Source of the DNA: an uncultured Oscillochloris sp.
GTDB taxonomy: Bacteria > Chloroflexota > Chloroflexia > Chloroflexales > Chloroflexaceae
Length of the DNA stretch: 5,443 nt
NCBI GenBank assembly: GCA_903877345.1
Contig: CAIRDL010000541.1
Location: 1 to 5,443, forward strand
Direction of reading: 5' to 3'
Positions 1 through 5,398 of the stretch are shown here, piece by piece. The notes beneath the pieces are model-generated. The model ran no database searches, was not told where the DNA came from, and was given only the letters and a program-made list of their open reading frames with translations. A program made the position numbers and the translations under genes. The first letter of the stretch is position 1. Each line of letters starts with the position of its first letter.

Positions 1-558
1 CTGCCGGGGACAAGCCTCGCTGGTGCGTTGCGCGCACGCGCCGGGCGCATCCTACGCACATTTCACACTGATGATCAGGTGCAGGAGCGGTTGGAGTCGC
101 TGTTCGGCTGGACGCCCCATAACGAGCAGGATAAGCCCTGTGCCAGCCGCCTGCTGGTTGAGGAAGCCGTCATCAAGGAAGCGCGCACGCTGGTGCAGAG
201 CCGCGTGGGCATTGATCGCTTCACCGGCGGGGCTTACGACACGGCGCTTTTCCATGAGGCACCCTGCATGGCCGGCGAGGTGCAGACGACAATCACGATC
301 ATCAACCCGGAGGATCACGACGTTGGTCTGCTGCTGCTGTTGCTGAAAGACCTCTGGAGCGGCGACTTGCCGTTGGGCGGTGGGGCCAGCGTCGGGCGCG
401 GGCGGTTGCGTGGCGTTCAGGCGACGCTGACGCGGGGGCCACGCCAGTGGCAATTTCACGCTGACACCGATCAGCGCTTGCGGGTTGAGGGTGATCAGGT
501 TGAGCTAGAACACTTTGTCGCTGCTGTTGCCGGAAAGGGGGATGACCATGCCGCGTGA
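1..558 (+). CDS. Csm3-like Cas7/RAMP protein of a type III CRISPR complex (5' end outside window)
   Basis: Backbone subunit of a type III (probably III-D) crRNA-guided effector; this family binds crRNA and often cleaves target RNA. The frame is open from base 1, so the start lies upstream and 185 residues are visible. The first visible residues, LPGTSLAGALR, are the hallmark RAMP motif (usually IPGSSLKG). Near visible residues 68-80 comes RVGIDRFTGGAYD, typical of Csm3-like proteins, and near 121-138 the glycine-rich loop GDLPLGGGASVGRGRLRG. The catalytic Asp of Csm3 lies upstream of the LPGTS motif and so cannot be seen. The stop overlaps the next gene by 11 bases, which suggests translational coupling. 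A run of CTG codons encodes six leucines before KDLW. It could be a stand-alone Cas7 or the last domain of a fused protein such as Cas7-2x; the window cannot separate these. Confidence 0.88.
   Translation: MPGTSLAGALRARAGRILRTFHTDDQVQERLESLFGWTPHNEQDKPCASRLLVEEAVIKEARTLVQSRVGIDRFTGGAYDTALFHEAPCMAGEVQTTITIINPEDHDVGLLLLLLKDLWSGDLPLGGGASVGRGRLRGVQATLTRGPRQWQFHADTDQRLRVEGDQVELEHFVAAVAGKGDDHAA
532..541 (+). promoter_or_regulatory. Ribosome binding site that decides the csx19 start
   Basis: The purine run GGAAAGGGGG ends six bases before ATG 548 but touches ATG 542 directly. This favours 548 as the start over 542 and over an upstream TTG at 515. It lies inside the end of the preceding RAMP gene. 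Confidence 0.55.
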
Positions 559-1135
559 GATCAAGCCCATCGTTTCAAGCTGTACCGTCGAGCCGGTCAC
601 GCTCCCCGCCGACCTGCGCGTGTGGCTCCAAACACGCGCTGAGACGCTCGGCCTACGCTGGCTGTTGGCCCACACCGATAGCGGCGTAATCTGGGGCGAG
701 TTGCGCGATAGCGAACTGGCCCTTTCGAGTGACGCCTTCCCGCGACCGGGCCTACGTTTGCGCGGCGAGACGCTCCAGCAGGCCCGGCTCTTCGGTGCGG
801 CGGGCGAGGTGCTGCTCTGGCGCGGGCCGGACGAGCAATGGCAGGCCACTACGCGCCTTGATGGTACTGGTGAGGCGGGCGAGTATTTTGACGAAGCCTA
901 TGTGGTGTGGGGGTTTAAGGAGGAGCGGACACTATGTGATGGGTTTCGCGAGTTGCGCGAGGGTGCTCAGGGCATTATCCACAGCCCGCCGCTCCAGCGC
1001 ACACCGAGCAATACGAAGCGCGCTCACCTGACCATGCGCCACTACCTCCAGCACGACACCAACGGTCTGATCCGAATTGTCGCCGGGCGTTTGCTCGGCC
1101 TGAGCGAAGCGAAGGTTTCCCATGAGCTTGCCTGA
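548..1135 (+). CDS. csx19: Type III-D CRISPR-associated protein Csx19 (TIGR03984 type)
   Basis: A 195-residue accessory subunit of type III-D effector complexes; in the III-Dv complex Csx19 is a structural component, and no enzymatic role is established to my knowledge. Recognised from family patterns: WLLAHTDSGVIWGEL at about residues 38-52, LQQARLFGAAGEVLLWRG at 76-93, FDEAYVVWG at 114-122, EGAQGIIHSPPL at 138-149 and MRHYLQHDTNGLIRIVAGRLLGL at 163-185. The last resembles the family's RHYI..D..G......RL signature. ATG 548 is preferred because of the purine run six bases upstream. It overlaps the RAMP gene before it by 11 bases and the large RAMP gene after it by 14, so the three are surely one transcript. 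There is no signal peptide or membrane segment. Assignment is by remembered motifs, not a profile search. Confidence 0.82.
   Translation: MPREIKPIVSSCTVEPVTLPADLRVWLQTRAETLGLRWLLAHTDSGVIWGELRDSELALSSDAFPRPGLRLRGETLQQARLFGAAGEVLLWRGPDEQWQATTRLDGTGEAGEYFDEAYVVWGFKEERTLCDGFRELREGAQGIIHSPPLQRTPSNTKRAHLTMRHYLQHDTNGLIRIVAGRLLGLSEAKVSHELA
1111..1115 (+). promoter_or_regulatory. Ribosome binding site of the large RAMP gene
   Basis: GAAGG lies six bases before ATG 1122, inside the end of csx19. It supports 1122 as the start and translational coupling across the 14-base overlap. Confidence 0.5.
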
Positions 1136-3413
1136 GCAGACTGACGTGCCGGATGACGTTGCGGCACTGGCTCCCTACAACTTCGTACCCCTACCTGAGC
1201 GGGTTGTCCCCGCTGAGGAACCGTGCGATCAGGATCGCTACCACACCGACCGCCTGAGCGGACGGATTGACTGCCGCTTGACCACGGCCAGCCCGCTCTA
1301 CGTGCGTGTCGGCTGGCGACCCGAGGATTTCGTCGCCCACGGAGAGAAGAGCTTCGATGAACTGAAGGACGCGCCGGGGCAGCAGGAGCGGCGGGCCGCC
1401 TTCTTCCACCACGGCGACCCGCAGCGCCCGCTCATCCCTGGCAGCAGCCTGCGCGGTATGCTGCGCGCCCTGGTCGAGATTGTCGGCTACGGCAAGATGG
1501 AGCGCGTGACGAAGCGCCAGCACTTCTTTTTTCGGGCAGTTGCGGCCAAAGGTGATGACCCGTTAGCAGATCCATACCGAACGACCCTGGCAAATGTGCG
1601 GGCGGGCTACCTGACACGCATGCATGACCAGTGGGCGATCATCCCAGCGCAGCCTTTTGGGCGCGAGGGCTACCTGAAGGCTCGCCAGAGCGATATGCCT
1701 TCCTCTCTTGGCGTCATGCGCTTCAATGACCCTGCCTATCAGCCGCAGTATATTGCGGTTAGTTTTACGACCAAGGCAACGAAAACGGGTCGTCTGGTGA
1801 TTGATCGGATCGATAAGCCTGGTATCTACCAGTATGGAGGCATGCTGATCACCAGCGGCAATATGATCGAGACGGGATCGGGAAGTCAGTTCTCCCCTCG
1901 GAAGAATCACGCGGTTGCCGGAGAGCGCCAGAAGGATGCTCAGCCGATCTTCATTGAAGACCGGGCGGTTGAAGATTACTGCACGAGCCTAACGGCATTC
2001 CAGCGAGGTGAGGGGAGGCGCGACTCCTCCTTTGATAGTCGTCTGGGCGTGCTGGAGGAAGGACGCCCAATCTTCTACTGCGATCCAGGTCGCGGCAAGC
2101 CAGTCATACTGTTCGGCCAGAGTCCTAACTTTCGGGTGCCCTACCGTTTCCCAGGCGCAAGCCGCGCAGCCACGCCCCGCGACTTCGTACCAGAGCACTT
2201 GCGGCAGATCGCCGCTACCGATCTGGCAGACGCGATCTTCGGCTATGTCCGCCAGGAGAAAGTTCCAGACGATCAGGCCCGCGCCGGACGACTCTTTGTG
2301 AGCGATGCGGAGCTAGAGGGTGAGCCTCAATGGTGTGAGCCAGAGGTGGTTACGCCGAAGATCCTCAGCGGCCCCAAACCGACCACCTTCCAGCACTACT
2401 TAGTGCAGGACAGTACCCAGAAGCGCAATCTGATGCACTACGCCAGTCCCACTGACGAAACGGTAGTGCGCGGGCATAAGCGCTACTGGCACAAGCCTAA
2501 CGCGCCGTTGGCCGACATGATCGAGCGTGATCTGGTCAAGATCGCGAAGGCGGCCAGTCAGTACACTCGCATCAAGCCCGTGGCACCCGGCGTCAGCTTT
2601 CGTTTCACGCTGCGTTTCGAGAACTTGAGCCGGATCGAGCTCGGTGCGCTGCTCTGGGTGCTGCGTCTGGCCGCCGACGAGCGCTACCGGCTGGCCTTGG
2701 GCATGGGCAAACCCCTGGGCATGGGCGCGGTCAGCATTAGCTCCAGCGTCTACCGAGATGACCGACAGGCGCGCTATAGTCGCCTGCTGGATGAGACGCA
2801 GTGGCACACTGGCGAGCAGGTGCTGGAGCAAGCCGAGCTTGACGCTTGCCGGGCTGAGTTTGAGGGCTATGTGCTGAAGGAGAGCGGCGAGCAGGCGCGA
2901 GGCTACACCAGCTTGGACGACCCTCTGCGTATGCGCTGCCTGTTGGCCTTGCTGAGTTGGAAGGAAGCGCCGCCTGCCGAGAAGACGAGCTATATGGAGC
3001 TTGGACAATTTAGGGAGCGCCCGGTGCTGCCGCGACCTACCCAGGTGATCGGTTGGGAAACCGCCCCCGCCGCAGCGTCGGCTGCCCCGCGCCAGCCGCA
3101 GCACCAGCAGGCTACGCCCGTCGCCGCACCTGCCGCGCCCGCCCCCGCGCCGTCGCGTGACTACGGATCGAGCGTGTTGGCCGTTGGCGAAGTGTTTAGT
3201 GGCAAGATCAAGGAAATCCTCAAGATCGGCGTGAAGGTTCTGCACCCCGCCTACCCTGATAGTAAGCAAGTGATCGGCCTAGTCGCGAAAGAGCATCAAA
3301 CCGGGCCATTCCAGATTGATCGAGATCGCCGGTTTGAGATCATCGCTATCCAGGAAGAGGCGACCACGACCATCCTCTGGCTCAAACCAACGAAGAACCC
3401 GGCAAACAAGTGA
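1122..3413 (+). CDS. Large CRISPR RAMP protein, TIGR03986 type (Cas7 with insertion), with C-terminal OB-like domain
   Basis: A 763-residue Cas7-like subunit of a type III-D effector. Domains in order: the N-terminal signature APYNFVPLPERVV (residues 17-29); RAMP strand SGRIDCRLTTASPLYVRVG (about 47-65); the hallmark LIPGSSLRGMLRALVE (104-119); a long insertion of several hundred residues; and the closing RAMP part ELGALLWVL (506-514) with the glycine loop LGMGKPLGMGAV (526-537). The start and end motifs of one RAMP fold are thus about 400 residues apart, as expected for TIGR03986 proteins and for the Cas7-insertion subunit of III-Dv. A Pro/Ala/Gln-rich linker (about 647-680) leads to a small domain (about 686-757) with an S1/OB-like pattern, GEVFSGKIKEILKIGVKV then GLV. 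No Asp sits where Csm3 has its catalytic one, so this subunit may not cleave RNA (inference). It is the last gene of the operon; the stop codon directly abuts the repeat region. Confidence 0.87.
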   Translation: MSLPEQTDVPDDVAALAPYNFVPLPERVVPAEEPCDQDRYHTDRLSGRIDCRLTTASPLYVRVGWRPEDFVAHGEKSFDELKDAPGQQERRAAFFHHGDPQRPLIPGSSLRGMLRALVEIVGYGKMERVTKRQHFFFRAVAAKGDDPLADPYRTTLANVRAGYLTRMHDQWAIIPAQPFGREGYLKARQSDMPSSLGVMRFNDPAYQPQYIAVSFTTKATKTGRLVIDRIDKPGIYQYGGMLITSGNMIETGSGSQFSPRKNHAVAGERQKDAQPIFIEDRAVEDYCTSLTAFQRGEGRRDSSFDSRLGVLEEGRPIFYCDPGRGKPVILFGQSPNFRVPYRFPGASRAATPRDFVPEHLRQIAATDLADAIFGYVRQEKVPDDQARAGRLFVSDAELEGEPQWCEPEVVTPKILSGPKPTTFQHYLVQDSTQKRNLMHYASPTDETVVRGHKRYWHKPNAPLADMIERDLVKIAKAASQYTRIKPVAPGVSFRFTLRFENLSRIELGALLWVLRLAADERYRLALGMGKPLGMGAVSISSSVYRDDRQARYSRLLDETQWHTGEQVLEQAELDACRAEFEGYVLKESGEQARGYTSLDDPLRMRCLLALLSWKEAPPAEKTSYMELGQFRERPVLPRPTQVIGWETAPAAASAAPRQPQHQQATPVAAPAAPAPAPSRDYGSSVLAVGEVFSGKIKEILKIGVKVLHPAYPDSKQVIGLVAKEHQTGPFQIDRDRRFEIIAIQEEATTTILWLKPTKNPANK

Positions 3414-3440
3414 GCTTCGCCCCTACAGGGGACGTGGACA
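3414..3440. repeat. Right-arm remnant of a palindromic element plus GGGG-linker
   Basis: GCTTCGCCCCTAC (3414-3426) equals the outer part of the right arm of the two complete 72-bp elements downstream. It is followed by AGGGGACGTGGACA (3427-3440), matching the linker after element 1 (GGGGGACGTGGACA, 3595-3608). The left arm and loop are missing, and the match starts on the base after the cas stop codon. The local CCCCTACAGGGG could form a short stem at the end of the operon, but it lacks a T tract. Confidence 0.72.
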
Positions 3441-3522
3441 CGCCGCATATGGAATGGATACGTCGGATGCGGGGCGCGCATATGTCGTATCGGGACGCCG
3501 AAACGTCGTATCGGGGTCGTAT
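3441..3522. repeat. Degenerate 21-bp tandem units, block 1
   Basis: About four diverged copies of the 21-bp unit seen downstream. The clearest is 3483-3503 (one or two mismatches to the consensus, GTCGTATCGGGACGCCGAAA in its last 20 bases), followed by a half-decayed copy from 3504. A weaker copy at 3461-3481 has one extra base before the next unit. This block separates the arm remnant from element 1. Confidence 0.6.
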
Positions 3523-3594
3523 GTAGGGGCGAAGCATCGCCTGAGGCTGTTCATGGTACCGCCTGACGTGTTGGCAGCGATGCTTCGCCCCTAC
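3523..3594. repeat. 72-bp palindromic (REP/MITE-like) element, copy 1
   Basis: Perfect 18-bp inverted repeat: GTAGGGGCGAAGCATCGC at 3523-3540 and its complement at 3577-3594, with a 36-base loop. It has the same total length as copy 2 and shares the start of its loop (CTGAGGCTG, then CATGG). It contains no ORF, so if mobile it is non-autonomous. Transcribed from either side it would form a strong GC-rich stem, and it lies between convergent operons, so a role in blocking read-through is possible; neither end has a T tract. I recall similar sequences being scattered through Chloroflexota genomes, but could not check this. Confidence 0.85.
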
Positions 3595-3880
3595 GGGGGA
3601 CGTGGACACCCCATCTGCGGGACGCGCCCCATCACACGGGGCCGCCAAAACGTCATATCGGGACGCCGAAACGTCATATCGGAACGCCGAAACGTCATAT
3701 CGGGACGCCGAAACGTCATATCGGGACGCCGAAACGTCATATCGGGACGCCGAAACGTCATATCGGGACGCCGAAACGTCATATCGGGACGCCAAAACGT
3801 CATATCGGGACGCCGAAACGTCATATCGGGACGCCAAAACGTCATAGCGGGCCACGCATCCGTCACATGTGGGCGCGTGT
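3595..3880. repeat. Linker plus 21-bp tandem repeat array, block 2 (core 3651-3839)
   Basis: After the linker GGGGGACGTGGACA (3595-3608) come about thirteen 21-bp units with no spacers. The core has nine, starting at 3651, 3672, 3693, 3714, 3735, 3756, 3777, 3798 and 3819. Each reads CGTCATATCGGGACG followed by CCGAAA. Six are identical; the unit at 3672 has one G-to-A change at position 12, and those at 3777 and 3819 have one G-to-A change at position 18. Units at 3609, 3630, 3840 and 3861 are degenerate, as expected for old array edges. Within each unit CGTC and GACG can pair. No protein is called here; the frames stay open only because the period is divisible by three. Confidence 0.9.
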
Positions 3881-3952
3881 GTAGGGGCGAAGCATCGCCT
3901 GAGGCTGTGCATGGCAACGCATGCTGTGTCTCCGGCGATGCTTCGCCCCTAC
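3881..3952. repeat. 72-bp palindromic (REP/MITE-like) element, copy 2
   Basis: Perfect 19-bp inverted repeat: GTAGGGGCGAAGCATCGCC at 3881-3899 and its complement at 3934-3952, with a 34-base loop that holds an inner stem (GCATG 3909-3913 with CATGC 3920-3924). Arms match copy 1 over 18 bp, and the total length is the same, which points to one element family inserted or duplicated twice. The loops have diverged more than the arms, consistent with selection on pairing or with gene-conversion-like exchange of the arms. Confidence 0.85.
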
Positions 3953-4028
3953 GGGGGTGTGGCTACCCCATATGCGGGGGCGCATCCGGCACACGCGGGG
4001 GCGCATCCGGCACACGCGGGGGTGTAGA
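3953..4028. repeat. Linker plus diverged 21-bp units, block 3
   Basis: GGGGGTGTGGCTA (3953-3965) is the linker again, one base shorter than in block 2. Three 21-bp units follow at 3966, 3987 and 4008; the last two share CGGCACACGCGGGGG in their first 15 bases and differ at the end. The sequence differs from the core unit of block 2 but resembles its degenerate unit at 3630 (CATCACACGGGGCCGCC). On the minus strand this block encodes the odd tail of the CcbP-like pseudogene. Confidence 0.72.
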
Positions 4029-4442
4029 TGCTGACTTTCGGTTGCGGTAAACGCGGCCAAAAGTTGCAGTGGCTACCTCGTCCTCCGCCTCATTAAAGGG
4101 CAACCCGCCCTGTTGCACAAAGGCGCGGTAGTCGTCGAGCACGGTGGCGTTCACACCGGGCGTATCGGTGGCCCAGAGCGTATCGGCAAGCACCGCCTGC
4201 TCCGTGCCTTCGCCCAGGCGCATAAGCACGCCGTTCTCATCGTAGGAACTGGCCACACCGAGCACGGTGACGCGCTTCGCGTGCGGCCCCTGGCATCAGG
4301 TCGCCGCGAATGGGGTGTGCCGCGCCTCGATCAGGTAGACCTCGAAGGCGCTCAGGTTCTCGCACTCGTCGGCGCAGCCCACCATAATCTCCTCGAAGCG
4401 CTGCTCACGGTCGGGAAGGCTCGGGGTGTCCTTGGTGTTCAT
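3963..4442 (-). pseudogene. CcbP-like (putative calcium-binding) protein gene with in-frame TGA and repeat-derived 3' end
   Basis: Reading from ATG 4442, 48 codons (through FEVYLIEARHTPFAAT) are followed by TGA at 4298-4296; the same frame then continues CQGPHAKRVTVLGVASSYDENGV and on to DDYRAFVQQGGLPFNEAEDE. The two halves together follow the pattern of CcbP (PF11535-like): an acidic start, YL....PF.A, then VTVLG.A, and an ending close to DDY..WV..G..F. CcbP of cyanobacteria is a small acidic Ca2+-binding protein. Family recall is moderate. I expect Trp at the stop position, so TGG to TGA is the likeliest lesion. A good site, GGAGG at 4452-4448, precedes the ATG by five bases. After the normal end the frame runs into block 3 repeats and gains a PPRVPDA-repeat tail, stopping at TAG 3965-3963. 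A 100-residue fragment from GTG 4265 might still be made, but no ribosome site is evident. It follows the nucleotidyltransferase gene by 50 bases, probably in one transcript. Confidence 0.62.
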
Positions 4443-4447
4443 GGCTA

Positions 4448-4452
4448 CCTCC
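4448..4452 (-). promoter_or_regulatory. Ribosome binding site of the CcbP-like pseudogene
   Basis: GGAGG, five bases before ATG 4442 on the minus strand. It shows that the true gene start is upstream of the TGA and that the 3' fragment alone is not the native gene. Confidence 0.6.
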
Positions 4453-4492
4453 AAGTGCAGATGGTCGGTAAATGATCGGGGAGAGGGCGGAT

Positions 4493-5041
4493 CTAGTGCG
4501 CGCCTGCTGATCGGGCTTGGGCCACGCGCAACGGGGCGAGCAGGATGGCCTCAACATCGGCGGGTGACGCGACGGCGGCACTCACCTGGGGCCACAGTAC
4601 GATCGGCGGGGCGGCGATCAGCTGGCGCTTGAGCGTAAGCGTCTTCAGGTCGTCGTACAAGTAGGGCCGGTGCCCGCAATGGAGCGCGTAACAGCGCATA
4701 CGCACCCCAGGCTGGCAGACCTTCCAATGACAGATCCGGCCCAGATAGGCACCGCGCGGATCGGCCAGGAACACATCGGCACCGCTGTTGCGGCTCTGGG
4801 CGTGGCCCATCAGCTTGCGCCCGAGCGCCGCCAACTGCGAGAGATCGGCGTCGTCGCCCACCGTCACCAGCAGGTCAATGTCCTTCGGGGTAGCCTTCTC
4901 AGTGGTGATCGAGCCGAGCAGCGCGATGCGCTGCTCCCCAGGGAGGCCACTGGTCGCCTGGACAAAGAGCAGCGCGCCGGCGAGCAGGTGCGTGCGGATG
5001 GGCGGCAGGGAGGCCAGATAGCGCTGTACCGAGTCGCTCAA
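4493..5041 (-). CDS. Pol-beta superfamily nucleotidyltransferase-like protein
   Basis: A 182-residue cytosolic protein. Residues 39-61 hold the superfamily signature: GS (43-44) in IALLGS, then D54 and D56 in KDIDLLVTV. D89 in GADVFLAD is a candidate third metal-binding carboxylate. Residues 104-124 are rich in Cys and His (C104, H105, C109, C117, H121, C122, H124), which could bind zinc. The family moves nucleotidyl groups onto proteins, RNA or small molecules; the substrate here is unknown. The TTG start at 5041 is the only usual start in its frame after TGA 5056-5054 and before the catalytic motif, and has GAGAGG eight bases upstream. That start overlaps the stop of the VapC remnant (TTGA), so expression is probably coupled to the antitoxin operon. 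The N-terminus up to the GS motif looks complete. It is not a classic MNT antitoxin, since no HEPN partner is adjacent in the window. Confidence 0.72.
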   Translation of the reverse strand: MSDSVQRYLASLPPIRTHLLAGALLFVQATSGLPGEQRIALLGSITTEKATPKDIDLLVTVGDDADLSQLAALGRKLMGHAQSRNSGADVFLADPRGAYLGRICHWKVCQPGVRMRCYALHCGHRPYLYDDLKTLTLKRQLIAAPPIVLWPQVSAAVASPADVEAILLAPLRVAQARSAGAH

Positions 5042-5109
5042 GTCGGGTACCTCTCACGCTTCTTGAAAAGATACGAGACAATATTGGTGTCGAGCAGAAT
5101 CGTGCTCAT
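5038..5109 (-). pseudogene. vapC: Remnant of a VapC-type PIN-domain toxin (first 23 codons)
   Basis: ATG 5109 overlaps the antitoxin stop as ATGA, the usual vapBC layout. The peptide begins MSTILLDTNIVSYLFKKRE, a textbook PIN-domain start with the first catalytic Asp (D7) in LLDTNIVSYLF. A TGA at 5040-5038 ends it after 23 residues, whereas VapC toxins have about 130. The bases that follow belong to the nucleotidyltransferase gene in another frame, and none of the remaining PIN motifs is seen in the window. The toxin was therefore truncated, probably by a deletion or insertion that joined the two genes. Without the other acidic residues it cannot be an active RNase. The short frame may now act as a coupling leader. 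Confidence 0.75.
5050..5055 (-). promoter_or_regulatory. Ribosome binding site supporting the TTG start of the nucleotidyltransferase gene
   Basis: GAGAGG lies eight bases before TTG 5041 on the minus strand, inside the VapC remnant. It supports this unusual start codon, for which the frame offers no ATG alternative near the N-terminus. Confidence 0.4.
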
Positions 5110-5369
5110 GGGTCGCTCAATTGATCATCAGCGCGCTGCCGGGCGACAAAGTCGTTAATATCGTCGGTCGTCTCGTCCTCCGGCCAGAAGTCAGCCGCCA
5201 GTTCAGCCAGATCGCTTACGGGAGCCGCCCGGCGCACGCCGATGGGAATGGCATCGCCAGGCGGTTGATACCCCCGCTCTAGCCCACGCAGCAACTCCTG
5301 GATCAGCTGAAACTGCTCGACGGGTGGAAGCCGCCGCGCCGCCTCACGCACCTCTTCAACTGTGGTCAT
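5106..5369 (-). CDS. VapB-like antitoxin (partner of a lost PIN toxin)
   Basis: An 87-residue acidic protein. The N-terminus (TVEEVREAARRLPPVEQFQLIQELLRGLE, residues 3-31) resembles the helical start of addiction-module antitoxins. The C-terminus (FWPEDETTDDINDFVARQRADDQL, 61-84) matches the toxin-binding tail common in antitoxins of PIN toxins, with the WPED and DxIxxFVxxxR pattern known from cyanobacteria and Chloroflexota. It would normally neutralise VapC and repress its own promoter. ATG 5369 is supported by GGAGG six bases upstream. It ends in an ATGA overlap with the VapC remnant, so it appears to be an orphan antitoxin that outlived its toxin. It could still counter a related toxin elsewhere (inference). 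The frame is intact. Confidence 0.75.
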   Translation of the reverse strand: MTTVEEVREAARRLPPVEQFQLIQELLRGLERGYQPPGDAIPIGVRRAAPVSDLAELAADFWPEDETTDDINDFVARQRADDQLSDP

Positions 5370-5375
5370 GGCTCA

Positions 5376-5380
5376 CCTCC
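5376..5380 (-). promoter_or_regulatory. Ribosome binding site of the antitoxin gene
   Basis: GGAGG, six bases before ATG 5369 on the minus strand; it fixes the antitoxin start. Confidence 0.65.
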
Positions 5381-5398
5381 TGTTGCGCTGCCGTCTTC

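Noticed and set aside
326..347. CTG run in the first RAMP gene as a slippage-prone microsatellite
   Set aside because: It is short and interrupted by TTG, and encodes leucines in a helix that is normally Leu-rich in Csm3-like proteins; the frame stays intact.
2400..3269. 289-residue minus-strand ORF opposite the large RAMP gene
   Set aside because: It is antisense to a well-supported cas gene, and its low-complexity Arg/Gly/His-rich sequence is typical of a GC-rich shadow frame.
3651..3839. CRISPR array next to cas genes
   Set aside because: The 21-bp units are directly contiguous, with no unique spacers, and lack a CRISPR-like repeat length. It is a minisatellite.
3523..3952. Insertion sequence bounded by the two palindromic elements
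   Set aside because: No transposase or any other gene lies between them, only 21-bp units, and no target-site duplication is clear.
3316..4050. Long open frames with heptapeptide repeats (GRRNVIS on +; SRYDVSA and RRPDMTF on -)
   Set aside because: A period divisible by three without stops keeps several frames open at once. No ribosome site precedes them, the frames cross the palindromes, and the unit differences show no third-position bias.
4296..4298. TGA read as selenocysteine in the CcbP-like gene
   Set aside because: The family is not a known selenoprotein family, I expect Trp rather than Cys there, and the gene is also damaged at its 3' end. Nonsense mutation is simpler.
4113..5158. 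Plus-strand ORFs at 4113-4475 and 4670-5158
   Set aside because: They lie opposite the CcbP-like, nucleotidyltransferase and toxin-remnant genes, have no recognisable motifs, and are explained as shadows.
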